This document shows, piece after piece, positions 1-13,182 of a stretch of 64,000 bases of DNA (its first letter is position 1; the number at the start of each line of letters is the position of its first letter). Source of the stretch: Piromyces finnis (lineage: Eukaryota > Neocallimastigomycota > Neocallimastigomycetes > Neocallimastigales > Neocallimastigaceae); contig MCFH01000062.1 of assembly GCA_002104945.1 (NCBI GenBank), positions 1 to 64,000 of the forward strand. Direction: 5' to 3'. The position numbers and the translations under genes are program-made. Under the pieces are notes generated by a model. That model was given only the letters and a program-made list of their open reading frames with translations. It ran no database searches and had not been told where the DNA came from.

Positions 1-362
1 TCTGGTATATGTTTTATTTTACTTATTTTTTATTGGAGCCAATAAAATTTAATTATATAATTTTATTTTATAAAAAAATATTCTAATTAAAAAAAAAAAC
101 AAAATAAAGTAAAAATGTTTATAAAAAAAATAAAGAATGATCACAATTAAAACTCTTAATAAAGAAACACAAAGATAATAATTATATTAAAAGATATTGT
201 TAATATGTGTTTTTTAATTTTAATATTATTATTTATATTTTTTATGAGTTAATATTTTAGTAAAAATAAGTAAATAAATAAATATATTTTCATAACTTTA
301 AAGTATTAATATTAAAATTTATAAATATCAATTAATTTTTACAAATTAAATAATTATTTTTC
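1..362. other. A/T-rich flank, no gene seen
   Basis: This stretch lies downstream of the stop codon of the first xylanase (minus strand) and probably contains its 3' UTR and polyadenylation region. It consists of A/T homopolymers and I see no coding potential in it. Confidence 0.5.
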
Positions 363-3300
363 TTATATACATTGAGAATACCAATCATTAATTTTTTTAC
401 AGGTACCAACTTGACAACAGGTACTACCACTGTAATTATTACCACCACATTGAGCGTATTGTGGAACACAATTTCCATTAGCAGCATTATTGCTTGCAGC
501 ATTATTACTAGCAGCGTCATTGTTGCCCCAGTAATTTCCATTGTTATTATTTTCCCAGTTACTATTGCCATTGCTATTCCAGCTGTTACCATTGTTACTA
601 TTATCCCAGTAATTGTTACCATTACTATTCCAGCTGTTGCCATTGTTACTATTATCCCAATAATTGTTACCATTACTATTCCAGTTGTTACCATTGTTGT
701 TACTACCCCAGTAAGAATTATTATTGTTATTACTTGGATTAGAGGTTGGAAGTGTTCCTGGACTATTTGATTGAATGGTCTTTGAATTAGATGTAGTAAC
801 AGGAACAGTTTTAACTCCAGTAGAAACAAATACGGTCTTAGTTATAGTTGAAGATGGTAAAGTTTTTGGACCGGTAGCAGTTGAAATAGTCTTAGTAATG
901 GTAACTGATGGTATAGTTTTTGCACCAGTAGAAATTTGAATAGTTTTGGAAGAAACAGGTAAAGTCTTAGCATTAGAAGAAATTGGTAAAGTCTTTCCAC
1001 TAGATGAGACTGGTAAGGTTTTAGCATTAGTAGTACCTGGTAAAGTCTTACCACTGGAAGAAACTGGTAAAGTCTTTCCACTAGAAGAGACTGGTAAGGT
1101 TTTAGCATTAGTAGTACCTGGTAAGGTCTTACCACTAGAAGAGACTGGTAAAGTCTTGGAAGCAGCAGCATTTCCAGTTGGTAAAGTCTTACCATTGGAA
1201 GAAACTGGTAAAGTCTTAGCATTAGAAGAAACTGGTAAAGTCTTACCACTGGAAGAAACTGGTAAGGTTTTAGCATTAGTAGTACCTGGTAAAGTCTTAC
1301 CACTGGAAGAAACAGGTAAAGTCTTAGCATTAGAAGAGACTGGTAAAGTCTTTCCACTGGAAGAAACTGGTAAAGTCTTACCACTAGATGAAACTGGTAA
1401 GGTCTTACCACTAGAAGAGACTGGTAAAGTCTTAGCATTAGTAGTACCTGGTAAGGTCTTACCACTAGAAGAGACTGGTAAGGTTTTAGCATTAGAAGAG
1501 ACTGGTAAGGTCTTAGCATTAGTAGTACCTGGTAAAGTCTTACCACTGGAAGAAACTGGTAAAGTCTTAGCATTAGTAGTACCTGGTAAAGTCTTACCAC
1601 TAGAAGAGACTGGTAAGGTCTTACCACTTGATGAGACTGGTAAAGTCTTACCACTAGATGAAACTGGTAAGGTTTTAGCATTAGTAGTACCTGGTAAGGT
1701 CTTACCACTAGAAGAGACTGGTAAAGTCTTAGCATTAGTAGTACCTGGTAAAGTCTTACCACTGGAAGAAACTGGTAAAGTCTTAGCATTAGAAGAGACT
1801 GGTAAAGTCTTACCACTGGAAGAAACTGGTAAAGTCTTAGCATTAGTAGTACCTGGTAAAGTCTTACCACTAGAAGAGACTGGTAAGGTCTTACCACTTG
1901 ATGAGACTGGTAAAGTCTTACCACTAGATGAAACTGGTAAGGTTTTAGCATTAGTAGTACCTGGTAAGGTCTTACCACTAGAAGAGACTGGTAAAGTCTT
2001 AGCATTAGTAGTACCTGGTAAAGTCTTACCACTGGAAGAAACTGGTAAAGTCTTAGCATTAGAAGAGACTGGTAAAGTCTTACCACTGGAAGAAACTGGT
2101 AAAGTCTTAGCATTAGTAGTACCTGGTAAAGTCTTACCACTAGAAGAGACTGGTAAGGTCTTACCACTTGATGAGACTGGTAAAGTCTTACCACTAGATG
2201 AAACTGGTAAGGTTTTAGCATTAGTAGTACCTGGTAAGGTCTTACCACTAGAAGAGACTGGTAAAGTCTTAGCATTAGTAGTACCTGGTAAAGTCTTACC
2301 ACTGGAAGAAACTGGTAAAGTCTTAGCATTAGAAGAGACTGGTAAAGTCTTACCACTGGAAGAAACTGGTAAGGTCTTACCACTAGAAGAGACTGGTAAA
2401 GTCTTAGCATTAGAAGAGACTGGTAAGGTCTTACCACTTGATGAGACTGGTAAAGTCTTACCACTAGATGAAACTGGTAAGGTTTTAGCATTAGTAGTAC
2501 CTGGTAAGGTCTTACCACTAGAAGAGACTGGTAAAGTCTTAGCATTAGTAGTACCTGGTAAAGTCTTACCACTGGAAGAAACTGGTAAAGTCTTACCACT
2601 AGATGAAACTGGTAAGGTCTTACCACTAGAAGAGACTGGTAAAGTCTTAGCATTAGTAGTACCTGGTAAGGTCTTACCACTAGAAGAGACTGGTAAGGTT
2701 TTAGCATTAGAAGAGACTGGTAAGGTCTTAGCATTAGTAGTACCTGGTAAAGTCTTACCACTGGAAGAAACTGGTAAAGTCTTAGCATTAGTAGTACCTG
2801 GTAAAGTTTTACCACTGGAAGAAACTGGTAAAGTCTTAGCATTAGTAGTACCTGGTAAAGTCTTACCACTAGAAGAGACTGGTAAGGTCTTACCACTTGA
2901 TGAGACTGGTAAAGTCTTACCACTAGATGAAACTGGTAAGGTTTTAGCATTAGTAGTACCTGGTAAGGTCTTACCACTAGAAGAGACTGGTAAAGTCTTG
3001 GAAGCAGCAGCATTTCCAGTTGGTAAAGTCTTACCACTGGAAGAAACTGGTAAAGTCTTAGCATTAGAAGAAACTGGTAAAGTCTTACCACTTGATGAGA
3101 CTGGTAAAGTCTTACCACTGGAAGAAACTGGTAAAGTCTTAGCATTAGTAGTACCTGGTAAAGTCTTACCACTGGAAGAAACTGGTAAAGTCTTACCACT
3201 GGAAGAAACTGGTAAGGTCTTACCACTAGAAGAGACTGGTAAAGTCTTAGCATTAGAAGAGACTGGTAAGGTCTTACCACTTGATGAGACTGGTAAAGTC

Positions 3301-4445
3301 TTACCACTAGATGAAACTGGTAAGGTTTTAGCATTAGTAGTACCTGGTAAGGTCTTACCACTAGAAGAGACTGGTAAAGTCTTAGCATTAGTAGTACCTG
3401 GTAAAGTCTTACCACTGGAAGAAACTGGTAAAGTCTTACCACTAGATGAAACTGGTAAGGTCTTACCACTAGAAGAGACTGGTAAAGTCTTAGCATTAGT
3501 AGTACCTGGTAAGGTCTTACCACTAGAAGAGACTGGTAAGGTTTTAGCATTAGAAGAGACTGGTAAGGTCTTAGCATTAGTAGTACCTGGTAAAGTCTTA
3601 CCACTGGAAGAAACTGGTAAAGTCTTAGCATTAGAAGAAACTGGTAAAGTCTTAGCATTGGAAGCGACTGGTAAAGACTTAGAGTTGGAGGATTGAGAAC
3701 CACTACCACCAATATATACCTTAGCGTATGGGAAATCAGCAGTACCAGAAGTACCTGATCCAACACTTCCAGCTTCACCTAATACTTTTGCTTCATACAT
3801 TTTACCCATTTTCATACCAAGTTCAGCCCATTTATCAAAGTGAGCTGTAATATCAATTGTACCACAATCACGAGCTTCCTTACGAATACTGAAGAATTGT
3901 TTGAAATTTGTATCTCCAACAATGGATGGTCCATAACGTTCATTTTCATAAATGGTATATTCAGCACCATCAATAGTATAATCACCGTGTTTTTTATTTC
4001 CAACCCAATCTCCTGGACGATATTGACTTAGCCAATTATCAACAATATAGTATTCAACAAGTGGTTCCTGAGTCCAACCATAAATACCTACATAGGAATA
4101 ATCGACATTGGAAATACTTTGCTTAACTAGTTTAAAGTCAGCATATAAATGACCTATTTGATCATATGTTTGAGTACTATCAAAGGAAAGACCGGAACGA
4201 CATAAGTAATCTTTTGAATTTTCAAATTTACATGTAAATGAACCATCTGAATAGAAAGTAGCACTATTTTCACCACCATCGAACCAAATTTCATATCCAA
4301 TATCACCTATCATACCATATTTACATGTTGTTTCTTTAATACTTTCACCTGTATGACCAGTTGCTGAACAGAAACTTTGAGCTTTTACAAAGCATACTGA
4401 AGATGCCAATGATAATAATATATTAACAAATTTAGAATACTTCAT
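363..4445 (-). CDS. GH11 endo-1,4-beta-xylanase with ~100 nonapeptide repeats and C-terminal CBM1
   Basis: A secreted endo-xylanase of 1360 aa, coded without an intron, that cleaves beta-1,4 bonds in xylan. Residues 1-22 are a signal peptide. Residues 23-248 form a rumen-fungal GH11 domain with the nucleophile Glu131 in [11 protein letters not shown] and the acid/base Glu224 in [12 protein letters not shown]. Residues about 256-1165 are [18 protein letters not shown] and KTLPGTTNA nonapeptides, plus two 11-residue [11 protein letters not shown] units. Degenerate KTI/KTV units follow, then an Asn/Trp/Ser-rich linker (about 1230-1320). The last 36 residues are a CBM1 ([19 protein letters not shown]). 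Rumen-fungal xylanases with long TLPG-type linkers are known; this one is very long. The start at 4445 is the only Met that keeps the signal peptide. A second GH11 gene lies head-to-head 2.7 kb away. Long open frames antisense to the repeats are artefacts of repeat periodicity. Confidence 0.95.
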   Translation of the reverse strand: MKYSKFVNILLSLASSVCFVKAQSFCSATGHTGESIKETTCKYGMIGDIGYEIWFDGGENSATFYSDGSFTCKFENSKDYLCRSGLSFDSTQTYDQIGHLYADFKLVKQSISNVDYSYVGIYGWTQEPLVEYYIVDNWLSQYRPGDWVGNKKHGDYTIDGAEYTIYENERYGPSIVGDTNFKQFFSIRKEARDCGTIDITAHFDKWAELGMKMGKMYEAKVLGEAGSVGSGTSGTADFPYAKVYIGGSGSQSSNSKSLPVASNAKTLPVSSNAKTLPVSSSGKTLPGTTNAKTLPVSSNAKTLPVSSSGKTLPGTTNAKTLPVSSSGKTLPVSSSGKTLPVSSSGKTLPGTTNAKTLPVSSSGKTLPGTTNAKTLPVSSSGKTLPVSSSGKTLPVSSNAKTLPVSSSGKTLPVSSSGKTLPVSSSGKTLPGTTNAKTLPVSSSGKTLPVSSSGKTLPVSSNAKTLPVSSSGKTLPTGNAAASKTLPVSSSGKTLPGTTNAKTLPVSSSGKTLPVSSSGKTLPVSSSGKTLPGTTNAKTLPVSSSGKTLPGTTNAKTLPVSSSGKTLPGTTNAKTLPVSSNAKTLPVSSSGKTLPGTTNAKTLPVSSSGKTLPVSSSGKTLPVSSSGKTLPGTTNAKTLPVSSSGKTLPGTTNAKTLPVSSSGKTLPVSSSGKTLPVSSNAKTLPVSSSGKTLPVSSSGKTLPVSSNAKTLPVSSSGKTLPGTTNAKTLPVSSSGKTLPGTTNAKTLPVSSSGKTLPVSSSGKTLPVSSSGKTLPGTTNAKTLPVSSSGKTLPVSSNAKTLPVSSSGKTLPGTTNAKTLPVSSSGKTLPGTTNAKTLPVSSSGKTLPVSSSGKTLPVSSSGKTLPGTTNAKTLPVSSSGKTLPVSSNAKTLPVSSSGKTLPGTTNAKTLPVSSSGKTLPGTTNAKTLPVSSSGKTLPVSSSGKTLPVSSSGKTLPGTTNAKTLPVSSSGKTLPGTTNAKTLPVSSNAKTLPVSSSGKTLPGTTNAKTLPVSSSGKTLPVSSSGKTLPVSSSGKTLPVSSNAKTLPVSSSGKTLPGTTNAKTLPVSSSGKTLPVSSNAKTLPVSSNGKTLPTGNAAASKTLPVSSSGKTLPGTTNAKTLPVSSSGKTLPVSSSGKTLPGTTNAKTLPVSSSGKTLPISSNAKTLPVSSKTIQISTGAKTIPSVTITKTISTATGPKTLPSSTITKTVFVSTGVKTVPVTTSNSKTIQSNSPGTLPTSNPSNNNNNSYWGSNNNGNNWNSNGNNYWDNSNNGNSWNSNGNNYWDNSNNGNSWNSNGNSNWENNNNGNYWGNNDAASNNAASNNAANGNCVPQYAQCGGNNYSGSTCCQVGTCKKINDWYSQCI
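950..3680 (-). repeat. 27-bp coding tandem array with 270-bp higher-order units
   Basis: About 100 tandem copies of a 27-bp unit encode the KTLP nonapeptides of the xylanase linker. Three unit types alternate (SSSG, SSNA and GTTNA endings). A longer period is visible: the phrase ttaccacttgatgagactgg recurs at 1621, 1891, 2161 and 2431, exactly 270 bp (10 units) apart, then at 2890 and 3274. The last two offsets are 17 units, and 13 units plus one 33-bp unit. This implies amplification of multi-unit blocks by unequal exchange. Two 33-bp variants (GNAAAS) near 1150 and 3000 mark another block duplication. Confidence 0.93.
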
Positions 4446-7130
4446 TTTGTATATATAGTATTATTTAATGTAGTATTAAATAAAAAATAAAGCAATTTTT
4501 TAACAATACTACCACAAAACAAAATTAATAATACAAATTAAAAAAAAAATTTTTTTTTAAAAGAAAAATTAATTTTTTATATTTTTTTCAAGTATAATAT
4601 TGTTTCTATATTTAATTGTACAACACTATATTCTAATCTATTATGTTCAAGTATGAGTAATTAAATTAATATTATTAATGTAAGAATCAGTTTAAATAAA
4701 AACTATTTTTATTTCAAATAATTATTATTAACTAGTTTCATAATCCTTTTTTTAAAATTAATTAAAAGAAATATAATATGAAATAAAATTAAAAATTTAG
4801 AAAGTATTAGTTTAGTATATTATAAGGTTTAAGTTAGAGTTTACTATTTCTATATGATATTTCAATACATTTGTAACTTTTTTATTTATTTCTTGAAAGC
4901 ATTTTTAGTAATTTTTTTTAATGAAAACTAGAATTTATTATTATATAATGTTTTAATGTTTTATTACAATTATATATAAATATATACATATTATTCAAAC
5001 TATTTTATATATATATACATTATTTATGATTATATGATTATAAATTAATAGATTTATTTTGTATATCTAACCCACTCTTATATGCAAGAAATATAGATGT
5101 TATTTTTTGTTTTATATATACAAATTAATAGAAATATTAATTTTAAAAGCAATTATCACTACATAATATATTTATAATATTTTTATTTCTTTATCTATCC
5201 TCTTTATATATTTTTATTCAGTTTACTCATCAAAAATCAAAAGAATATATGGTGATTTAAAAAAATATATAATTTAAAATACTCATAAGAATTAAAGTTT
5301 AATTTTTTTTTTTAAGTTATTTTTTAGTTTCAGTTTTATTTTTTTTTATATTTAGAATAGATATTTTATATTATTTTATTTAAAAAGTTTTATTAAAAAT
5401 TTTTAAAAATATTATACTTTTTAAGTATAGACATTAACTTTTTTTATACAAACTTTTTTAATTTAAAAGTCAACTTTTTTTTTTAGTCAATAAAGTTGTA
5501 TATTCAATTTGAAACAAAGACATTCTTGGTTTTATTATAAGAAAAAAACAAGAATAATCATGTGTATATAATCATAATTATCCATATATATATACCTTTT
5601 TTTTTGAATAATAAACAATAATTGATTACCATTTTTTTTTCTTTCGTATAAATTACTAGTTTTATTCTTATTTAAATTTAAAATCGAAAAGGTTCTACAG
5701 AAAATAAATTATTCAATCTTTAAAAAGACTATTAAGATATTTTAAATTTATATGTATTTAAAATATAAGAGTAAATAAAAATGAAGTAATTTATATCATA
5801 ATAATTAATTTTTTTTGAGTTTCCAGTCCTATATAATATTTAAACACTTTTATAATTTTTCATATTTTAATATAAATTTTTTTGAGATTCATGAATTCAA
5901 TATATCAATTCTAATATTATCCTCTCTTTCATTTATATTTTTTTTTTTGATATAAAAAGCTTATATTATGTATATGTTAATCAATACTTAATCCTTTTAC
6001 TGAATTTATTTTTTTTAGAATTTTATTAAAGATAAAAAAAAAAAAAGATTTAGGAATTGATGGAAAATAATAAGTAGATAATAGATAATAGTTCATGTTA
6101 AATTTTATAAAAGATTTATTTTTTTATAACATAATACATTAATATCATAAATAAGATTTTTTAAAATGTGAAAAAAAAGAAATAAATAAAATAATGCTGT
6201 GATAAATCTAAAAAAAAAAAAAGTAGATTGTTTGGAAAAGAATATTTTTCTATGGGCGTTCTTAATAATTTAATTAAATGGTAAATCAACAGTGGAAGCA
6301 TACCAAATTTTAATTAAAGTTTTGAAAATCAAAGGAAAAAAAAAAAACGAGCTTAAGTCAAATATGATAAATTTAATGAAAATTATAAACTATTTAAAAT
6401 AAAATAGGTTAATGAACAACAAATTTATTGAATATGTCATTTTTAATTTTTATTGTAGACAAACGAAAGATGTAATAATTTTCTTTAATATTATTACTTT
6501 TATATTTAAGCAACAATGATTAAAAACTTTTATTTATGCTTAATCGTACTAAATATATAAAATTAACCTATTTTTAATTATAATAATCGTCAACTTTTTT
6601 AAATTCCTGAATATTTAATTTAAATAGAAATTAACCACATTTTTTTTTTTTAAATTAAATTATAAAATTCATTGGATGTGAATGAAAAATAAAGAATTAA
6701 TTTTTATATTTTTAGGTATTAAAAATAAGAAATTAATAAAAAAGAAGCTTTACTATTTGTTAAAAGAAAATCTATTAAATAAATAATTTTTATAAATAAA
6801 AATGAAAATAAAATTAAAATAATGAAAAGAATAATCATTAATTAAACATTAATTTGTGAAATAATTTGAATTTTTTTTTTAATTGTTTAAATGATAATCC
6901 TAATTAAAATAAAATGGTTTAAAACAAGGTTAATATAAGTAATTACATTGTACTATGAAATAATTAATATGAATTTTAATATATTTTAATATTTTTGTGT
7001 TATGAAATCAATATTATTTAATAGTTAACTATTTTCATTTTATATATTTTTAATTGTAAAATGAAACTGCCATTTGTTTTTTTTTTTTTAACATTCTTCT
7101 TATAATAATTATAAAATTGTAAATAAAAAA
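4446..7130. other. Divergent intergenic region between two xylanase genes
   Basis: These 2.7 kb of very A/T-rich DNA separate the two divergently transcribed GH11 genes, so they should hold both promoters. I see poly(A)/poly(T) tracts and TATA-like strings near each start but no coding frame, tandem array or RNA gene. No specific operator could be recognised by eye. Confidence 0.5.
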
Positions 7131-8414
7131 ATGAAAAAATATTCATTAATTAAATCATTACTATCTATTATTGTATCGACAAACATCACAAATGCCTACC
7201 AATTTTGTAATAAAATAGAGCATACGGGTGAAAGTGTTGTTGAAATGACTTATAATGCTGGTAAAATTGGTGGAATAGATTATGATTTATGGTTCAAAGA
7301 AGGTATAAATTCTGCAACATTTTATAGTGATGGTTCAATGACATGTTCTTTTCAAGATACTATGAATTATATGTGCCGTACAGGTATTAAATTTGATAGT
7401 ACAAAAACATTTAATCAAATTGGACATTTATATGCAGACTTTAAATATATTGAAAATAATAATAGTAATGTAGACTATTCATATATCGGTGTCTACGGTT
7501 TAACCAAACATCCACAAATCGAATTTTATATAGTAGAAAATTGGATTGGTGATAATCACCCGGAAAATGATACTTTTGGAAAAAATTATGGTGATTTTAT
7601 TATTAATGGTGAAGAATATACAATTTATGAAAGTGAACCAGTTGGTAAATCGATTAATGGTGAAACACCATATAAAAAATTTTATAGTTTTCGTAAAACT
7701 CCAAGTTCATGTGGTTCTATTGATATTACAGCACATTTTGAACAATGGGATAATATAGGTTTAACATTAGGTTATTTATATGAAGCTAAAGTTTTTGCTC
7801 AAGTGGGAAGTTATAATTTAGGAACATCCGGTTCAATTGATTTCCCCTATGCATTAGTTTATGTTAAAGATGGTATTGAAAACAAAAAAGTACTTACTTT
7901 TAATGCCATTCCAACCACTTCAATAGAATCTAATACTATTAATGAAATAATACCAACAGTATCAACAGAATATAACTATAATGAAAATAGTAATGCTAAT
8001 AGTTATGATTTATATAATAATGGAGAAATTACTGTCACAAAGGTAATTTCATCAATTACTGAGTCTATAATTGAAACAGAAGCTCCATATGATATAAGTA
8101 AAGAAAATGATATTAATTTTATATTAGCAGCTGAAACTGTAGAACCAGAAGAAACCTATATAATACCAGATTATATTCCACCTTCTTCAACCATTATAAG
8201 AAAAGAAACTTATTTACCACCCATTATTAACGAGGAATATGTAGATAATACCATTTTACAAGATGGAAATAATGAAGAAAGTAAAAAAGTAGAAAATGAT
8301 AATTGTGTTCCGCTCTATGGTCAATGTGGGGGAAAAGACTATAATGGTAGTACCTGTTGTAAGGAAGGAAAATGTGCATATTTAAATGAATGGTATTATC
8401 AATGTATCCTTTAA
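7131..8414 (+). CDS. GH11 xylanase-like protein with CBM1, acid/base Glu replaced by Gln
   Basis: A secreted 427-aa protein. Residues 1-22 are a signal peptide and residues 23-252 a GH11 fold that aligns without gaps to the neighbouring xylanase over the first 230 residues. About 135 residues of Ser/Thr/Glu/Asn-rich linker without tandem repeats follow, then a C-terminal CBM1 (CVPLYGQCGG..STCC..C..YYQC). The nucleophile Glu131 is kept (QIEFYIVENW). The position of the acid/base Glu224 is Gln (codon CAA, in YEAKVFAQVGS), Trp124 of the YGW motif is Leu, and the thumb PSI is KSI. From GH11 chemistry, loss of the acid/base should strongly reduce hydrolysis, so this may be a xylan-binding pseudoenzyme. 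No frameshift or stop is present, so it looks maintained rather than decayed. There is no intron. Confidence 0.93.
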   Translation: MKKYSLIKSLLSIIVSTNITNAYQFCNKIEHTGESVVEMTYNAGKIGGIDYDLWFKEGINSATFYSDGSMTCSFQDTMNYMCRTGIKFDSTKTFNQIGHLYADFKYIENNNSNVDYSYIGVYGLTKHPQIEFYIVENWIGDNHPENDTFGKNYGDFIINGEEYTIYESEPVGKSINGETPYKKFYSFRKTPSSCGSIDITAHFEQWDNIGLTLGYLYEAKVFAQVGSYNLGTSGSIDFPYALVYVKDGIENKKVLTFNAIPTTSIESNTINEIIPTVSTEYNYNENSNANSYDLYNNGEITVTKVISSITESIIETEAPYDISKENDINFILAAETVEPEETYIIPDYIPPSSTIIRKETYLPPIINEEYVDNTILQDGNNEESKKVENDNCVPLYGQCGGKDYNGSTCCKEGKCAYLNEWYYQCIL

Positions 8415-9997
<1,583 letters not shown>

Positions 9998-11433
9998 ATG
10001 TATGATAGAAGTCAATTTATAGAAAATGGAACCTATGCTTCAAATTGGGAATGGTTAAAAAGTAAAGGAACAAGTTATCAATGTTATCTAGATTATATAA
10101 AAATCGAAAAAGGTCAAGAAGAACAAATTGGCGAAACTGTTAATTCAATAAGAATTATTATATATGCTTTATCTCGACCATTTTCATTTGTTTTCTTTTA
10201 TTGGACTTTACTTGTATTTTTTTTACATAAATTTAATTTCAAGAAACCCGTTATGAAAATTCTTTTAATTCATATCATTTTACGGTAATTATTCTATATT
10301 ATGATAATTAAAATAAAATAAAAAAATAAATAAATAAATATAGACAATGAAAGCCAACACTAATATTAAATACCATAATACCATAAACCTGTTTAAATAT
10401 ACATATATATAAAAGTGTTTCCGGAAATGTAATTGATAAATTAGGTGAATTATTTTCATTATATTTTTCTGTTACATATTCTGATGAAGGTGTAATGAGT
10501 TGTGTCAATACTGTTTCATCTCCTGAAAGACATCCTCTACGATGGGTTTTAACTCGTCAATTAGGTAACTTTTTATGGTATTTAGGAGAAATAGTAGCTG
10601 ATTGGTATCCATTACTTCGTACTAAAGCTGTAGTTAAGGAAAAACATTTAATACGTTGGGTATTTATTTCTTGTGGTATATATAATTTATCAAAGATTAT
10701 ACTCATTGGAATTCATTTTAAAGTAACACCTTCTCAATTATACAACGAAAAAGGCGAATATGATAAGGACAGAATGGATATGTTTTATTTTGTGTATTGG
10801 GTAGTTCAATTAATTATTATCTATACCTCAGCCTTATATGACTTATTTGTATATCTTGTTTTAAAAAAGAGTGTATTTACAAATAGTCGTACAGATATTG
10901 GATTTTTTAAAAAGTTTAAAACGATTTCAGAGTATAGAATCCTTCTATCTGCCATCATTTCAGCTTTATTTTTGCCAATTGTTTCAGTGACTATTATTAT
11001 TAAATTTATTTATTACATAAAATATAACTTTCATGATTTAGATTTTTCTTTTGATGAAGTTAGAAAAATTATCTCAAATGTTCAATACTATATGATTTTC
11101 ATTGATCAAATTTTATTATTCCAATCGAAACAAGAAACCTCCTATGATACAAATGTTTCATCAAATTCATACAAATTAAGTTTAAATAAATCCAATGGAA
11201 GTAGGTCGGAAAAATTTCAATATTCAACATTAAACAATAGTACCAATGCATTACTTTCCAGATCTACAATTGAACAGTCAGAAAGTAATACAAATACAAA
11301 CATGATAATTTCAAGTATGGATTATTATAATAATACTTTTAATACTATAACTAGAAAAGAAATTAATATGAATAATTATAAATTTGGAAATAATAACAAT
11401 TCAAATCGTACCAAAGATAGAAATGTATCATAA
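9998..11433 (+). CDS. Orphan seven-transmembrane protein (2 exons)
   Basis: The model joins exon 9998-10284 to exon 10416-11433 through an intron starting gtaatt and ending in AAAG. The phase (2) is kept and the result is 434 aa. An extracellular-type N-terminus of about 50 residues has no signal peptide. Seven hydrophobic stretches follow: IRIIIYAL..LLVFFL, VMKILLIHIILR.., LTRQLGNFLWYLGEIV, LIRWVFISCGIYNLSKIILI, MFYFVYWVVQLIIIYTSAL, EYRILLSAIISALFLPIVSV and VQYYMIFIDQILLF. The C-terminal tail of about 100 residues is rich in Ser/Asn/Thr. The topology suggests a GPCR-like receptor, but I recognise no family signature. The intron could be placed differently, since the AAG acceptor is non-standard, although AAG acceptors recur in this window. 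Confidence 0.65.
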
Positions 11434-13182
11434 TAGCAATAATTTGTATTATAGACGTTAGAACAAAAAGTGATTAGTTTTTATTTATTTCATTCATTAT
11501 AATTTTTTTTTTTTTTAATTTTTAATTAAATTATTTATTAATTATAATAATAAATAATTTATTTATTTTCATTTTATCTATTATAAAATAATAATTATAT
11601 GAAATTTATAAATTTAATAGAAATAGAAAAATACTATTATAATATATATTATAATATATATTATAATATTTTCTAGATGAATAATAAAAAAAAATTAGAG
11701 TATACCTTTTAATAAATATTTCTGAAACATTATAAAAATAAAACTGTACAATATCTTTTAATATATTGAATGTATAAAACAATAAATATATAATGTATAC
11801 CAAAATGGAAAATTTAAAACATTTAGTTATTAAATTAAAAATAAAGGCAACATTTTATCATACATTTAAATAGTTTAAATAGAAATTAATTTATGACTGT
11901 TACATACAATTTCTTAAAATGGAAATAAATAAACACTTTTCTATTTTCCATTAACCTTACATGTGTAACTATAAATATGAATTAAATATTTTGTAAATTA
12001 AAAATAAATTAAATTATTATTTAAACTAAAAGCATTTACCAAAAAATTTTATATAAAAAAGGAAAAACTTTACCAGAAAAGCAATAGAAAAGAATAATAT
12101 AATGTTCTAGAATGATACTAATTTTAAATAGAATTGTAATTATTAATTTTTTCAAAGCCATAGAAGAATTTTGAAACAAAACAAATAAAAAAAAATTAAA
12201 GTTTAATAACTATTGAAAGATGAAAGTTAATAAAAATAATATATATAAAGAAAAGAAAAAGAAAAAATAGTTTGAATGAAAAATGAAAATTCATCTTTGA
12301 GTATATATTTAAATAATATTAATTAATATATTCATCTTTGAATATATTAATTAATTAAATAATAAAAGGGAAACATTTTTTAAAGTAAATAAAGATATTT
12401 TATTAATTTAATATATAAAATAATATATTGTCATATATATTAATATGAAATATATGTATACCTTTTAAAAAACTAATTAATATATAAAAATATATAAAAA
12501 TTTTTACTTATGGATTATTTTAATGTGTATCATGTGATATATTGCATGCTATATCAGATGATAAGAGTTAAGTTTAATTGAAAAAGAAAAATATTCCTTC
12601 CCTTTATCTTAATTTTTATTAAATTGGAAAAGAAAAAGTATATTATGTATTCTAATAAAACTAATTTTATAATTTATTAATATATATAAATATGGTATGG
12701 ATCATACAACAATAAAATTTCAATTTTATATCTATTTTGAAATACTGAATATTTTAATTATTTTTTTTTTTTATTGTTTTTATATATTAAACTATTAAAG
12801 GATTTACTATAAATATGAAAATGTTTTTATGAAGACTAATATCATTTTGATAAATATAGACAGATATGGATATATTTATAATGGCAAAGCATATCAAGAT
12901 TTCGGTGTAATTTTTAATAATTATAATTTTTATTTGAGCATTTTGAATTTTGTATTAAATAAAATTATTAATGAATTTTGATAGAGATAAATAGAAAGTT
13001 TTTATATTTTAATAACTTTATTCTTGAAAATCAGTAATTATAAAAATTATGATATATTTTTTTAATTCTTTTTATAATTAAAAAAAAAATCTATTTTTGA
13101 CATATATTAAAAACTTTTCAATTAAAAAAGATATATTTTTTCTTGTTCCTTTTTTAAAAAATTAGAAAAAATTAAACAACTA
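11434..13182. other. Intergenic, no gene seen
   Basis: Very A/T-rich DNA between the 7-TM gene and the Cys-repeat gene. Only short incidental open frames occur. Small palindromic strings (for example around 12528-12560 and 11640-11665) are of the kind expected by chance in such DNA. Confidence 0.5.

Noticed and set aside
842-3778. Very long open frames on both strands across the xylanase repeats (a plus-strand frame of over 900 codons and a second minus-strand frame)
   Set aside because: A 27-bp period without stops in any one unit keeps several frames open for the whole array. Only the minus-strand xylanase frame has a signal peptide, a domain and continuity beyond the repeat.
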